Counted from the stretch's first letter, positions 18,177 through 28,567 are shown. The stretch: DNA of 50,382 nucleotides from Methyloversatilis discipulorum (GCF_018780585.1 NZ_JADMJL010000033.1:1-50382); one strand, 5' to 3'. Numbers and translations: made by a program. The notes: generated from the sequence alone by a model not told the origin.

Positions 18177-19892
18177 ATGGCCGCCACCGCTAAGAATGCA
18201 CTGTCGGGTCTTGCCCGCGCACTGGCGCAGAGCGGGCGGCTGACCGAGACCGAAGCAGAGAGCCTGACGCGTGAGGGCGCGCAATCCGGCCACGGTTTCA
18301 TCGCGCAACTGGTCACCAGCGGCAAGATGAGTGCCCGCGACGCAGCCGCCTTCGCCTCGGAAACCTTCGGCTATCCGCTGCTGGACCTCGCGCAGTACGA
18401 CCCGGACCAGTTCCCGGCGGACGCGATCGACAAGAAGCTGATGCGCACCCACCGCGTGCTGGCGCTGAAGAAGCGCGGCAACCGGCTGGCGGTGGCGATC
18501 GCCGATCCGTCCAACCTGCGCGCCATCGACGAGATCCGCTTCCAGACCGGTCTGGCCGTCGACCCGGTCGTCGTCGAGACCGACAAGCTCGCCACCCTCG
18601 TCGACAAGCTGTCGGAAACCGTCGAAAAGACCCTCGAATCGATCTCGGCGGTCGACTTCGACTTCGACGGAGAAATGGCGCCGGAAGAGGACGCCGCCGC
18701 CAGCAACGACGCCCAGGTCGAAATCGACGATGCACCAGTGGTGCGCTTCATCCAGAAGATCCTGCTGGACGCGATCAACGAAGGCGCGTCCGACGTCCAC
18801 TTCGAACCCTACGAGAAGTACTACCGCATCCGCTACCGTACCGACGGCGTACTGCGCGAGATCACCCAGCCGCCGCTGGTGCTGCGCGAAAAGATCGCGT
18901 CGCGCATCAAGGTCATTTCCCGGCTGGACATTTCGGAGAAGCGGGTGCCGCAGGACGGCCGGATGAAATTCGTGCTGTCCAAGACCAAGGCGATCGACTT
19001 CCGCGTCAGCACGCTGCCGACGCTGCACGGCGAGAAGATCGTCATGCGTATCCTCGACCCGAGTTCGGCCATGCTGGGCATCGACGCGCTCGGTTACGAG
19101 CCCGAGCAGCGCGCCTCGCTGATGCATGCGATCGAGCGCCCCTACGGCATGATCCTGGTGACCGGTCCGACCGGTTCCGGCAAGACGGTGTCGCTGTATA
19201 CCTGTCTGAACATCCTGAACAAGCCCGGCGTCAACATCTCGACCGCCGAAGATCCGGCCGAAATCAACCTGCCGGGCATCAACCAGGTCAATGTCAACGA
19301 CAAGGCCGGCCTCACCTTCGCCGCCGCACTGAAGTCCTTCCTGCGGCAGGATCCGGACGTGATCATGGTCGGTGAAATCCGCGACCTCGAAACGGCCGAA
19401 ATTTCGATCAAGGCGGCGCAGACCGGTCACCTGGTGCTGTCGACGCTGCACACCAACGACGCACCGACCACGCTGGATCGCATGCGCAACATGGGCATCG
19501 CCGCCTTCAACATTGCGTCCAGCGTCATTTTGATCACTGCCCAGCGCCTGGCGCGCCGGCTATGCTCCTGCAAGCAGCCGATGGACATTCCGGTCGAAGC
19601 GCTGCTGGAGGCCGGATTCACCGAAGCGGACCTCGACGGCAGCTGGCAACCCTATGCACCGGTCGGCTGCGAGCGCTGCAAGGGCAGCGGCTACAAGGGT
19701 CGGGTCGGCATCTATCAGGTGATGCCGATCTCCGACGAGATTGCGCATATCATCATGACCAACGGCAATTCGATCGACATTGCCGCGCAGGCACGCCGCG
19801 AGGGCGTCAAGGACCTGCGCCAGTCCGGTCTGCTGAAGGTCAGGCAGGGCGTCACTTCGCTGGCCGAAGTGCTCGCCTGCACCAACGAATGA
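18177..19892 (+). CDS. pilB: Type IV pilus assembly ATPase PilB
   Basis: Cytoplasmic hexameric motor for pilus extension; 571 residues. N-terminal MshEN-like domain (~residues 10-150), then the GspE core with Walker A GPTGSGKT (330-337), Asp box, Walker B (DPDVIMVGEIRD) and His box, and a C-terminal tetracysteine zinc site (CSCK and CERCKGSG). No clear Shine-Dalgarno before ATG 18177. First of pilB-pilC-pilD; no pilin gene is in the window. Confidence 0.96.
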   Translation: MAATAKNALSGLARALAQSGRLTETEAESLTREGAQSGHGFIAQLVTSGKMSARDAAAFASETFGYPLLDLAQYDPDQFPADAIDKKLMRTHRVLALKKRGNRLAVAIADPSNLRAIDEIRFQTGLAVDPVVVETDKLATLVDKLSETVEKTLESISAVDFDFDGEMAPEEDAAASNDAQVEIDDAPVVRFIQKILLDAINEGASDVHFEPYEKYYRIRYRTDGVLREITQPPLVLREKIASRIKVISRLDISEKRVPQDGRMKFVLSKTKAIDFRVSTLPTLHGEKIVMRILDPSSAMLGIDALGYEPEQRASLMHAIERPYGMILVTGPTGSGKTVSLYTCLNILNKPGVNISTAEDPAEINLPGINQVNVNDKAGLTFAAALKSFLRQDPDVIMVGEIRDLETAEISIKAAQTGHLVLSTLHTNDAPTTLDRMRNMGIAAFNIASSVILITAQRLARRLCSCKQPMDIPVEALLEAGFTEADLDGSWQPYAPVGCERCKGSGYKGRVGIYQVMPISDEIAHIIMTNGNSIDIAAQARREGVKDLRQSGLLKVRQGVTSLAEVLACTNE

Positions 19893-19948
19893 GCGACGCC
19901 GCGCGCGGCGTCGCCGCATGAGCGGACTTACCCCGCAAGGAGCTTGAT

Positions 19949-21181
19949 TTGGCCACCGCAACCCGCCCCGTACGCAAGGACAGCGGTTCCAAGGAAACGG
20001 TCTTCAACTGGGAAGGCAAGGACAAGAGCGGCAAGCTGGTGCGCGGCGAAATGCGCGCCGGCGGCGAAGCCATGGTCCAGGCCACGCTGCGTCGCCAGGG
20101 CATCCTGGTCACCAAGGTCAAGAAGCGCAGCTTCGGCCGCGGCGGCAAGGTGACCGAAAAGGACATCACGCTGTTCACCCGGCAACTGGCGACGATGATG
20201 AAGGCCGGTGTGCCGCTGCTGCAGGCATTCGACATCGTCGGCAAGGGCGCCGGCAACCGGGCGGTATCCAAGCTGCTGGGCGACATCCGGCTCGAAGTCG
20301 AGTCCGGCTCCAGCCTGAACCAGGCTTTCCGCAAGTATCCGCAGCACTTCGACCAGCTGTTCTGCAACCTCGTCGCAGCAGGTGAGCAGGCCGGTATTCT
20401 CGATGGCCTGCTCGATCGCCTCGCCACGTATCGCGAAAAGATCCTGGCGATCAAGGGCAAGATCAAGTCGGCGATGTTCTATCCGATCGCGGTCATCGTG
20501 GTCGCCATCGTGATCACCGCGGTGATCATGATTTTCGTCATTCCGGAGTTCAAGAAGGTGTTCTCGAGCTTCGGTGCCGATCTACCGGCGCCGACGTTGT
20601 TCGTCATCGCGATATCGGACGCCTTCGTCGAGTACTCTTGGCTCATCTTCGGCGGAGCCTTCGCGGCAATCAGCGCATTCTTCTACATGCTGAAGCGATC
20701 GGTACCCCTGCAGATCGCCGTCGACCGCCTGTCGCTCAAACTGCCTGTCCTCGGCGAGATTCTGCGCAAGGCCACGATCGCGCGCTGGGCGCGCACCTTG
20801 TCAACGATGTTCGCCGCCGGCGTGCCGCTGGTCGAGGCACTCGACTCGGTGGGTGGCGCGGCAGGCAACCACATCTACAAGATGGCCACGCGGCAGATCC
20901 AGAACGAGGTCAGCACCGGCACCAGTCTGACCGTCGCGATGCAGAACACCAATGTGTTCCCGGTCATGGTGATCCAGATGGCGTCCATCGGTGAGGAGTC
21001 CGGCCAGCTTGATTCGATGCTGTCCAAGGTGGCCGACTTCTTCGAACAGGAGGTCGACGATTCGGTCGACGCGCTGTCCAGCCTGCTCGAACCCATCATC
21101 ATGGTGGTGCTCGGCACGCTGATCGGCGGCCTGGTGGTCGCCATGTACCTGCCGATCTTCAAGGTCGCCCAGTCGGTCTGA
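19949..21181 (+). CDS. pilC: Type IV pilus inner membrane platform protein PilC
   Basis: 410 residues, two GspF domains (~residues 75-200 and ~275-400) each ending in transmembrane helices; the protein couples PilB to the growing pilus. TTG start at 19949 with AAGGAG six bases upstream; no ATG or GTG in frame nearby keeps the full first domain. Seen: FTRQLATMMKAGVPLLQAFD and the repeat copy ARTLSTMFAAGVPLVEALD. Confidence 0.95.
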   Translation: MATATRPVRKDSGSKETVFNWEGKDKSGKLVRGEMRAGGEAMVQATLRRQGILVTKVKKRSFGRGGKVTEKDITLFTRQLATMMKAGVPLLQAFDIVGKGAGNRAVSKLLGDIRLEVESGSSLNQAFRKYPQHFDQLFCNLVAAGEQAGILDGLLDRLATYREKILAIKGKIKSAMFYPIAVIVVAIVITAVIMIFVIPEFKKVFSSFGADLPAPTLFVIAISDAFVEYSWLIFGGAFAAISAFFYMLKRSVPLQIAVDRLSLKLPVLGEILRKATIARWARTLSTMFAAGVPLVEALDSVGGAAGNHIYKMATRQIQNEVSTGTSLTVAMQNTNVFPVMVIQMASIGEESGQLDSMLSKVADFFEQEVDDSVDALSSLLEPIIMVVLGTLIGGLVVAMYLPIFKVAQSV

Positions 21182-21191
21182 CGCGGGAATC

Positions 21192-22049
21192 GTGAGCGGA
21201 CTCGAATCGCTGGCCGGGAGCGGCCTGCTGCTGCCGCTGGTCGGCCTGCTTGGCCTGGCCGTCGGCAGCTTCCTCAACGTGGTGATCCACCGCCTGCCCA
21301 TCATGATGGAGCGGGAGTGGGCGGCACAGTGCGCCGACCTGCGCAACGAGCCGGCGCCGGTGTTCGACGCGCTGTCGCTGCTGGCGCCGCGCTCGCGCTG
21401 TCCCAAGTGCGGCCATGGGATCGGCGCGCTGGAGAACATCCCGGTGCTGTCCTGGCTGCTGCTGCGCGGCCGGTGCCGAGGCTGCGGCACCGGCATCGGT
21501 GTCCGCTATCCGCTGGTCGAACTGCTGACCGGACTGCTGAGCCTGGCCTGTGCCTGGACATTCGGACCGACACTGCTGCTGATCGGCGCACTGGCCCTCG
21601 TATGGGCACTGATCGCGCTCACCTTCATCGACCTCGATACCCAGTTGCTGCCGGACAGCATCACGCTGCCGCTGATCTGGGCCGGACTGCTGCTCAACCT
21701 GCTCGGCGGCTTCACCGATCTGCAGTCGGCCGTCGTCGGTGCCATCGCCGGCTATCTGGTGCTGTGGAGCGTGTACTGGGCGTTCAAGCTGGCCACCGGC
21801 AAGGAGGGCATGGGCTACGGCGACTTCAAGCTGCTGTCCGCGCTCGGTGCCTTTCTCGGCTGGCAGATGCTGCCCGTAATCATCCTGCTGTCGTCGCTGG
21901 TCGGCGCCGTGGTCGGCATCGCACTGATCGTGCTGCGTTCGCACGGCCGCGACGTGCCGATTCCGTTCGGGCCCTATCTTGCCGCCGCTGGCGTGATCGC
22001 GCTGTTCTTCGGCGCCACGATCAACCGCACCTATCTGGGGCTGATGTAG
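21192..22049 (+). CDS. pilD: Prepilin peptidase / N-methyltransferase PilD
   Basis: Membrane aspartic protease that cleaves and methylates type IV prepilins; 285 residues, GTG start at 21192, 10 bp after pilC. The zinc-binding cytoplasmic loop (CPKCGHGI ... RCRGCG) and ENIPVLSW are present, as are the two catalytic aspartates in FIDLDTQLLPD and GYGDFKL. About eight hydrophobic segments. The coaE-zapD-yacG genes that often follow pilD in this class are absent here. Confidence 0.95.
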   Translation: MSGLESLAGSGLLLPLVGLLGLAVGSFLNVVIHRLPIMMEREWAAQCADLRNEPAPVFDALSLLAPRSRCPKCGHGIGALENIPVLSWLLLRGRCRGCGTGIGVRYPLVELLTGLLSLACAWTFGPTLLLIGALALVWALIALTFIDLDTQLLPDSITLPLIWAGLLLNLLGGFTDLQSAVVGAIAGYLVLWSVYWAFKLATGKEGMGYGDFKLLSALGAFLGWQMLPVIILLSSLVGAVVGIALIVLRSHGRDVPIPFGPYLAAAGVIALFFGATINRTYLGLM

Positions 22050-22187
22050 GCATCTGCCGGGGCTTGAATCCCCAGAATGGGCGCCCCATTTCCGAAGCGC
22101 AGCGTCCGTTTCGCGCACCCGCTCCCGCCACGCGCGGGGCCGGCGATTTCCTGGCGCGAAATGTGCATGTGCAACAATGCCTTAGTC

Positions 22188-22193
22188 TATAAT
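22188..22193 (+). promoter_or_regulatory. -10 element of the fmdB promoter
   Basis: Perfect TATAAT 23 bp before the fmdB-like start, with no good -35 (TGTGCATG region) at the right distance. The rest of the pilD-fmdB gap (22050-22187) shows two small inverted repeats near 22061-22095 but no T-run. Confidence 0.55.
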
Positions 22194-22215
22194 TTCGCGT
22201 TTTCTGGAGCTCGAC

Positions 22216-22521
22216 ATGCCGATCTACGGTTACCGCTGCTCGTCCTGCGGTTTTGAAAAGGACGTGATGCAGAAGATCAGCGCCGCGCCGCTGACCGATT
22301 GCCCGTCCTGCGGCGCATCGACCTTCACCAAGCAACTGTCCGCAGCCGGCTTCCAGCTCAAGGGCAGCGGCTGGTACGCCACCGATTTCAAGGGCGGTGG
22401 CTCGGGCTCCAGCACCACGACGCCGAAGGCAGACACGTCCACATCGACGGCATCCTCCTCGTCAGGCGACAGTGCTGCCGCGCCCTCGACGCCCTGTGGC
22501 GGCTCCTGCGCCTGCCATTGA
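22216..22521 (+). CDS. FmdB-family zinc ribbon protein
   Basis: 101 residues. N-terminal zinc ribbon: MPIYGYRCSSCG and DCPSCG supply four cysteines. The middle and C-terminus are Ser/Thr/Gly-rich low complexity, ending in GGSCACH. FmdB-like proteins are widespread putative regulators; in betaproteobacteria the gene commonly precedes a DUF502 gene and aspS, as here. TGGAGCT upstream is the ribosome binding site. Its stop overlaps the next start (TGATG). Confidence 0.9.
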   Translation: MPIYGYRCSSCGFEKDVMQKISAAPLTDCPSCGASTFTKQLSAAGFQLKGSGWYATDFKGGGSGSSTTTPKADTSTSTASSSSGDSAAAPSTPCGGSCACH

Positions 22522-23150
22522 TGAAGCGTTACTTCATCACCGGTCTGCTGATCTGGATTCCGCTGGCCATCACGATCTGGGTGCTGGCCTGGATACTGGG
22601 CACTCTGGACCAGACCATGCTGCTGGTGCCCTGGCAGTGGCGACCGGCCCAGCTGTTCGGCTTCGACGTACCGGGCTTGGGCGTCATCCTGACCGTGCTC
22701 ATCATCGTGGTCAGCGGCGTCATCGGCCACAACATCATCGGCCAGCGCCTGCTGCGTTACTGGGAAGGGCTGCTGTCGCGCATCCCGGTCGTGAAGTCGA
22801 TCTACAACGGCGTGAAGCAGGTGTCGGACACGCTGTTCTCCAGCTCCGGCGAAGCCTTCCGCAAGGCGCTGCTGGTCCAGTACCCGCGCGAGGGCAGCTG
22901 GACCATCGCCTTCCTGACCGGCCAGCCGGGCGGGGACGTGGTCAATCACCTGCCCGACCACGTCAGCGTCTACGTGCCGACCACGCCCAACCCGACCTCG
23001 GGCTTCTTCCTGATGCTGCCGCGCAGCGACGTGATCGAGCTCGACATGACGGTGGACGAAGCACTCAAGTACATCGTGTCGATGGGCGTCGTCCCGCCGG
23101 CCAGAAAACCGAAACCGCATGCGGCCGTCGTGCCCGCACTCGACAACTGA
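22521..23150 (+). CDS. DUF502 family membrane protein
   Basis: 209 residues. Two N-terminal transmembrane helices (~residues 5-27 and ~50-75) and a cytoplasmic/soluble domain with the conserved [12 protein letters not shown] and PNPTSGFF blocks of DUF502. Function not established. The longer open frame upstream runs through fmdB out of frame; the ATG overlapping the fmdB stop is the right start. Confidence 0.9.
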   Translation: MKRYFITGLLIWIPLAITIWVLAWILGTLDQTMLLVPWQWRPAQLFGFDVPGLGVILTVLIIVVSGVIGHNIIGQRLLRYWEGLLSRIPVVKSIYNGVKQVSDTLFSSSGEAFRKALLVQYPREGSWTIAFLTGQPGGDVVNHLPDHVSVYVPTTPNPTSGFFLMLPRSDVIELDMTVDEALKYIVSMGVVPPARKPKPHAAVVPALDN

Positions 23151-23190
23151 ACCGGGGTTTTCCGACCCCGCACTTTCCCGGAATCACACC

Positions 23191-24984
23191 ATGCGCACGC
23201 AATACTGCGGCCTGCTCGACGCGGGCTACCTCGACCAGACCGTCACCCTGTTCGGCTGGGCTCACCGTCGCCGCGACCACGGCGGCGTCATCTTCATCGA
23301 CCTGCGCGACCGCGAAGGTCTGGTGCAGGTGGTGTGCGACCCGGATCGCGCGGAAACCTTTGCCGTGGCGGAGTCGGTGCGCAACGAGTTCTGCCTGCGA
23401 GTGACGGGCCGCGTGCGCCGCCGCCCGGAGGGTACGACCAATGCCAACCTGGTGTCGGGCGAGATCGAAGTGCTGGCGCATGAAGTCGAGGTGCTGAACG
23501 CTTCGGTCACGCCGCCCTTCCCGCTGGATGACGACAACCTGTCGGAGACCGTGCGTCTGACCCACCGCGTGATCGACCTGCGCCGCCCGGCGATGCAGAA
23601 GAACATGATGCTGCGCTACAAGACGGCGATGGCCTTCCGCCGTTTCCTCGACGGCCAGGGCTTCATCGACATCGAAACGCCGATGCTCACCAAGAGCACG
23701 CCGGAAGGCGCGCGTGACTATCTGGTGCCCAGCCGCGTGCACGACGGCCAGTTCTTCGCGCTGCCGCAGTCGCCGCAGCTGTTCAAGCAGTTGCTGATGG
23801 TGGCCGGCTACGACCGCTACTACCAGATCACCAAATGCTTCCGTGACGAGGATCTGCGCGCCGATCGTCAGCCGGAATTCACCCAGGTCGATATCGAAAC
23901 CAGCTTCCTGACCGAGCACGAAATCACTGCGATGATGGAAGACATGATCCGCTATGTCTTCAAGGAAGCGTTGTCGGTCGACCTGCCCGCGCCCTTCCCG
24001 CGCATGACCTACGCCGAGGCGATGAGCCGTTTCGGTTCGGACAAGCCGGATCTGCGCGTGACGCTGGAGCTGGTGGACGTCGCCGACGCGGTCAAGGATG
24101 TCGCCTTCAAGGTGTTCTCCGGCCCGGCCAATGACCCGGCCTGCCGCGTCACGGCACTGCGCGTGCCCGGCGGGGCCTCGCTGTCGCGCGGCGAAATCGA
24201 CGGCTACACCGAATTCGTCAAGATCTACGGCGCCAAGGGCCTGGCCTACATCAAGGTCAATGACGTCACCAAGCTGAACGAGGAAGGCCTGCAGTCGCCC
24301 ATCGTCAAGAACCTGAGCCCCGAGTCGCTGGCCGCGATCATGGCCCGTACCGGCGCCCAGAGCGGCGACGTGATCTTCTTCGGTTCCGACAAGGCCAAGG
24401 TCGTGTCCGACGCGCTGGGCGCGCTGCGCCTGAAGATCGGCCACGAGAAGGGCTATGCGACCGGCGACGCCTGGCGCCCGCTGTGGGTGGTCGACTTCCC
24501 GATGTTCGAGTACGACGAGGACGAAAAGCGCTGGAACGCCTGCCACCACCCCTTCACCAGTCCGAAGGACGAGCACATCGCGCTGCTGAAGACCGATCCG
24601 GGCAAGTGCCTGGCCAAGGCCTACGACCTGGCGCTGAACGGCTGGGAAATCGGCGGCGGTTCGGTGCGTATCCACCAGGCCTCGGTACAGGAAACCGTGT
24701 TCGAAGCGCTCAACATCGGTCCGGAAGAACAGCAGCTCAAGTTCGGCTTCCTGCTCGACGCGCTGAAGTACGGCGCGCCGCCGCACGGCGGCCTCGCTTT
24801 CGGTCTGGACCGCATCGTCACGATGATGACCGGCGCCGAGTCGATCCGCGACGTGATCGCCTTCCCCAAGACCCAGCGCGCCCAGTGTCTGCTGACCCAG
24901 GCACCGAGCCCGGTGGACGAACGCCAGCTGCGCGAACTGCACATCAAGCTGCGCAACACGCCGAAGGCCGACGCCGGCGCCTGA
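23191..24984 (+). CDS. aspS: Aspartate--tRNA ligase
   Basis: Class IIb synthetase, 597 residues from ATG 23191 ([10 protein letters not shown]); an in-frame ATG 24 codons earlier lies inside DUF502. N-terminal OB anticodon-binding domain (1-~110), motif 2 ([15 protein letters not shown]), the bacterial GAD insertion (~285-415) and motif 3 ([11 protein letters not shown]). Whether it is discriminating or also charges tRNA-Asn cannot be told, as gatCAB and asnS are not in view. Confidence 0.97.
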   Translation: MRTQYCGLLDAGYLDQTVTLFGWAHRRRDHGGVIFIDLRDREGLVQVVCDPDRAETFAVAESVRNEFCLRVTGRVRRRPEGTTNANLVSGEIEVLAHEVEVLNASVTPPFPLDDDNLSETVRLTHRVIDLRRPAMQKNMMLRYKTAMAFRRFLDGQGFIDIETPMLTKSTPEGARDYLVPSRVHDGQFFALPQSPQLFKQLLMVAGYDRYYQITKCFRDEDLRADRQPEFTQVDIETSFLTEHEITAMMEDMIRYVFKEALSVDLPAPFPRMTYAEAMSRFGSDKPDLRVTLELVDVADAVKDVAFKVFSGPANDPACRVTALRVPGGASLSRGEIDGYTEFVKIYGAKGLAYIKVNDVTKLNEEGLQSPIVKNLSPESLAAIMARTGAQSGDVIFFGSDKAKVVSDALGALRLKIGHEKGYATGDAWRPLWVVDFPMFEYDEDEKRWNACHHPFTSPKDEHIALLKTDPGKCLAKAYDLALNGWEIGGGSVRIHQASVQETVFEALNIGPEEQQLKFGFLLDALKYGAPPHGGLAFGLDRIVTMMTGAESIRDVIAFPKTQRAQCLLTQAPSPVDERQLRELHIKLRNTPKADAGA

Positions 24985-24988
24985 GCCA

Positions 24989-25372
24989 GTGGTGACCCGC
25001 CTGCCCCGCCGGCTCCCGGCGCCACTGCTGGCGCCGATCCTGGCCCTGTGGCTGTTGCTGACCGGCTTCGCCTCGCCCGAGGTGGAGCTGGCGCAACTGC
25101 CGCCGGAAGCGGCGCAGACGCTGGCGCTGATCCGCCAGGGCGGGCCTTTCCCGTATAACCGTGACGGCGTCGTGTTCCACAATCGCGAACGCCGTCTGCC
25201 GATGCAGAAACGCGGCTATTACCGCGAATACACGGTGCCCACGCCCGGCCTGAACCACCGCGGCGCCCGTCGCATCGTCGCCGGCAGCGGCGTCGACGGC
25301 GACGTGCGCCATTCGGGCGAATACTGGTACACGGCGGATCACTACCGCAGCTTCCGCCGCATCAAGGAATGA
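24989..25372 (+). CDS. Exported guanyl-specific ribonuclease (barnase family)
   Basis: 127 residues: hydrophobic signal segment (~residues 12-29), then a compact microbial RNase domain. Barnase catalytic residues can be placed: Glu in YREYTVPTPG, Arg in GARRIV and His in ADHYRSF. Predicted to be exported and to cut single-stranded RNA at guanosine. GTG start 4 bp after aspS. The next gene encodes a barstar-like inhibitor, making this a nuclease/inhibitor pair inside a housekeeping operon. Confidence 0.88.
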   Translation: MVTRLPRRLPAPLLAPILALWLLLTGFASPEVELAQLPPEAAQTLALIRQGGPFPYNRDGVVFHNRERRLPMQKRGYYREYTVPTPGLNHRGARRIVAGSGVDGDVRHSGEYWYTADHYRSFRRIKE

Positions 25373-25375
25373 ACG

Positions 25376-25831
25376 ATGTCCGCACTGCCCCCTGATTCAA
25401 TGCAGTCCCGCCTCGGCGACGCCACCCGCAGCGGTGTGTTTTCCGCGCAGCCGACAGCTGCCGCGCGCGCCGCACGCTTCGCCGAACCGGCCGGTCTGCT
25501 GCTGATCGGCCTCGACCTGAAGGACAGCCGCGACCAGGCGTCGCTGCTGCAGCTGTTCGCCGAAACGATGGGCTTTCCCGACACCTTCGGCCACAACCTC
25601 GACGCGCTCGGCGACTGCCTCGGCGACCTGTCGTGGTTGCCGGAAAGCCGCGGCTACCTGCTGCACCTGAGCAACTGCGCCAAGCCGGTCGAGCGCTGCA
25701 AGGACGATTTCGACGCGCTGGTCGCCGTGCTGAACGACGCGGCCGAAGAGTGGCGCGGCCGCGGCACGCCGTTCTGGGTGCTGATCGACCAGCCACACAC
25801 CCGCGCCCGCCCCTTCATGGCCAGCGCATGA
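25376..25831 (+). CDS. Barstar-like ribonuclease inhibitor
   Basis: 151 residues. After an N-terminal extension of about 45 residues comes a barstar fold: LLLIGLDLKD as first strand, then FPDTFGHNLDALGDCLGDLSW, which carries the acidic helix that plugs the barnase active site. Cytoplasmic, no signal. Starts 3 bp after the ribonuclease gene and its stop overlaps the next start (ATGA), so all are translated from one message. Role inferred: protect the cell from RNase before export. Confidence 0.87.
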   Translation: MSALPPDSMQSRLGDATRSGVFSAQPTAAARAARFAEPAGLLLIGLDLKDSRDQASLLQLFAETMGFPDTFGHNLDALGDCLGDLSWLPESRGYLLHLSNCAKPVERCKDDFDALVAVLNDAAEEWRGRGTPFWVLIDQPHTRARPFMASA

Positions 25832-26277
25832 AGCGGCCACAGTCGGTCCTGGTGCTGATCCACAGCGACGGCGGCGACATCCTGCTGATCGAGCGGGCGA
25901 AGCACCCGGGCTACTGGCAGTCGGTCACCGGCAGCATCGAGTCCGGCGAAACGCCGGAACGGGCGGCGCAACGTGAAGTCGAGGAAGAGACCGGCATCGT
26001 CGCACCAGCCGGGGCTTTCGACCGCTGGCATCACAGCAGCCGCTTCGAAATCTATCCGATCTGGCGCCATCGCTATCCGCCCGGCGTCACCCACAACACC
26101 GAGCACGCCTTCAGCCTCTGCGTACCGCGCGACACGCCGATCCGGCTGGCGCCGGACGAGCACCGCGACTGGCGCTGGCTGCCCTGGCGCGAGGCGCTCG
26201 ATGCGGTGTTTTCGTGGACGAACCGCGATGCGATCCGGATGTTGACCCAGCGCAAGCGCCTGAACCGGCAGTCTTGA
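25828..26277 (+). CDS. nudB: Dihydroneopterin triphosphate diphosphatase
   Basis: Nudix enzyme of folate synthesis that removes pyrophosphate from dihydroneopterin triphosphate; 149 residues. Nudix box GSIESGETPERAAQREVEEETG split around residues 36-57. The start MKRPQSVLVLIH and C-terminal W-rich HRDWRWLPW fit NudB. Located after aspS as in E. coli, where nudB also lies near aspS. The last codons contain the -35 of the hsp20 promoter. Confidence 0.9.
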   Translation: MKRPQSVLVLIHSDGGDILLIERAKHPGYWQSVTGSIESGETPERAAQREVEEETGIVAPAGAFDRWHHSSRFEIYPIWRHRYPPGVTHNTEHAFSLCVPRDTPIRLAPDEHRDWRWLPWREALDAVFSWTNRDAIRMLTQRKRLNRQS

Positions 26278-26301
26278 AATCGGTTTTTTCCATCCCTAGT
26301 T
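26273..26301 (+). promoter_or_regulatory. Heat-shock (sigma32-type) promoter of hsp20
   Basis: -35 CTTGAAA (26273-26279) overlaps the nudB stop; after 14 bp the -10 CCCTAGTT (26294-26301) resembles CCCCATNT. Position about 45 bp before a small heat-shock gene supports it. Confidence 0.65.
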
Positions 26302-26346
26302 TGGGTGTACGCGGATACCCGCACCCGACATGGAAAGGACGAAACG

Positions 26347-26769
26347 ATGAATCAGGTCACCCGCTGGGATCCTTTTGAAAATCTGTTCAAGGACTTTCGC
26401 GGCCTCGTGCTGCAACCGGTCGACCTCGCCAACAACCCCGACGTACCGGCGCTCAAGGTCGATGTGAAGGAAGACAAGGACGCCTACACCGTGCACGCCG
26501 ACCTGCCGGGTGTGGCGAAGGACGACATCCACGTCAACATCGAAGGATCGGTGGTGTCGATCAGTGCCGAAAAGAAGCGCACGGTGGAGAACAAGGAAGG
26601 CGAGCGCGTGCTGCGTTCCGAGCGCCATTACGGCAAGGTGTCGCGCAGCTTCCAGCTCGGCCAGGACATCGACGAAGCCCGGGCGCAGGCCCGTTTCGCC
26701 GACGGCGTGCTGGAACTGACACTGCCGAAGAAGGTAGTCGCCGCCTCGAAGAAGCTCACCATCCAGTAA
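26347..26769 (+). CDS. Small heat-shock protein (Hsp20/alpha-crystallin)
   Basis: 140-residue cytoplasmic holdase that binds unfolding proteins. N-terminal arm starts MNQVTRWDPF; the alpha-crystallin domain runs ~residues 33-125 with ADLPGV, the FADGVLELTLPKK block and a C-terminal IXI-like tail shortened to LTIQ. ATG 26347 has AAGGA upstream; an in-frame ATG 14 codons earlier lies in the promoter leader. Monocistronic between a sigma32-type promoter and a terminator. Confidence 0.95.
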   Translation: MNQVTRWDPFENLFKDFRGLVLQPVDLANNPDVPALKVDVKEDKDAYTVHADLPGVAKDDIHVNIEGSVVSISAEKKRTVENKEGERVLRSERHYGKVSRSFQLGQDIDEARAQARFADGVLELTLPKKVVAASKKLTIQ

Positions 26770-26790
26770 GCCGTTCGCACCCCGGAAAAA

Positions 26791-26818
26791 GCGGACACCC
26801 AGCCGGTGTCCGCTTTTT
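26791..26818 (+). terminator. Intrinsic terminator after hsp20
   Basis: Stem GCGGACACC (26791-26799) / GGTGTCCGC (26805-26813), five-base loop, then T5. An A5 run on the other flank lets it also work on the minus strand. Confidence 0.9.
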
Positions 26819-26839
26819 GTTTGTGCGGTGCAAGGCTAG

Positions 26840-27781
<942 letters not shown>

Positions 27782-27790
27782 CGTCCCCCA

Positions 27791-27811
27791 GGGCCGGGCG
27801 TCGCCCGGCCC
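27791..27811 (+). other. Strong GC hairpin between argB and the HAD gene
   Basis: GGGCCGGGC (27791-27799) / GCCCGGCCC (27803-27811), nine perfect pairs, three-base loop, no T-run. It stands just before the GGAAGG ribosome binding site of the HAD gene, so it may set the level of that gene or act as a processing/stabilising structure. Confidence 0.6.
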
Positions 27812-27832
27812 GTCCCCCGGAAGGCGCAAGAC

Positions 27833-28516
27833 ATCAGCCCTGACCCGATTCATGCGCGTCGCCTGGACGCAGGCAGGCAGCCGGTCTGGATCTTCGATCT
27901 GGACAACACGCTGCACGACGCCAATCCGCACGTCTTTCCGCACCTGAACCGGGCGATGACCGCCTGGTTGATGGACGAACTGGGGCTGACGCACGCCGAG
28001 GCGGACCACCTTCGTGTGCACTACTGGCACCGCTACGGCGCCACACTGCTCGGCCTGATGCGACACCACGGCACCCGCCCCGCACACTTCCTGCGCGGCA
28101 CGCACGACGTCGAGGCGCTGCGCCCGGGCATCGTGTTCGACCGCGCGCTGCTGCACGTGCTGCGCCGCCTGCCAGGCCGCAAGATCGTGTTCACCAACGG
28201 CCCGCTGCATTACGCCGAGGCTGTGCTCGACGTGATGGGCATGAGCACGCTGTTCGACGGCATCCACGCTATCGAGCACTCGCGCTATGCGCCGAAGCCG
28301 CGGCTGAAGGGCTTCCTGCACCTGCTGCGCGACTACCGGCTCACGGCTTCACGCTGCATCATGGTCGAGGACACGGCAACCAATCTGCGCACCGCCAAGC
28401 AGCTGGGCATGCGCACCGTGTGGATCAGCCGCGATGCCGCCCATCACTCCTATGTAGACGTGCGATTTACGTCGGCGCTGCAGTTGCATCGCATGCGTTG
28501 GGTCATGAATCGCTGA
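27833..28516 (+). CDS. Pyrimidine 5'-nucleotidase (HAD family), non-canonical start
   Basis: HAD-like phosphatase of the SDT1/pyrimidine nucleotidase type. All motifs are intact: FDLDNTLHD (motif I), IVFTNG (II), KPRLKGF (lysine) and MVEDTATNLR (IV). There is no ATG, GTG or TTG in frame between the argB stop (27779-27781) and motif I. Possible starts are ATC 27833 (8 bp after GGAAGG), ATT 27848 or CTG 27863; I give 27833, about 227 residues. An ATG-started product from 27956 would lack motif I and be inactive. A small indel in the sequence near 27852-27880 is the alternative explanation. Confidence 0.75.
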   Translation: MSPDPIHARRLDAGRQPVWIFDLDNTLHDANPHVFPHLNRAMTAWLMDELGLTHAEADHLRVHYWHRYGATLLGLMRHHGTRPAHFLRGTHDVEALRPGIVFDRALLHVLRRLPGRKIVFTNGPLHYAEAVLDVMGMSTLFDGIHAIEHSRYAPKPRLKGFLHLLRDYRLTASRCIMVEDTATNLRTAKQLGMRTVWISRDAAHHSYVDVRFTSALQLHRMRWVMNR

Positions 28517-28567
28517 CGAATGAAACGGCCCATGCAATATCGGCCGGATTCCCTGCGAACAGCCCAT

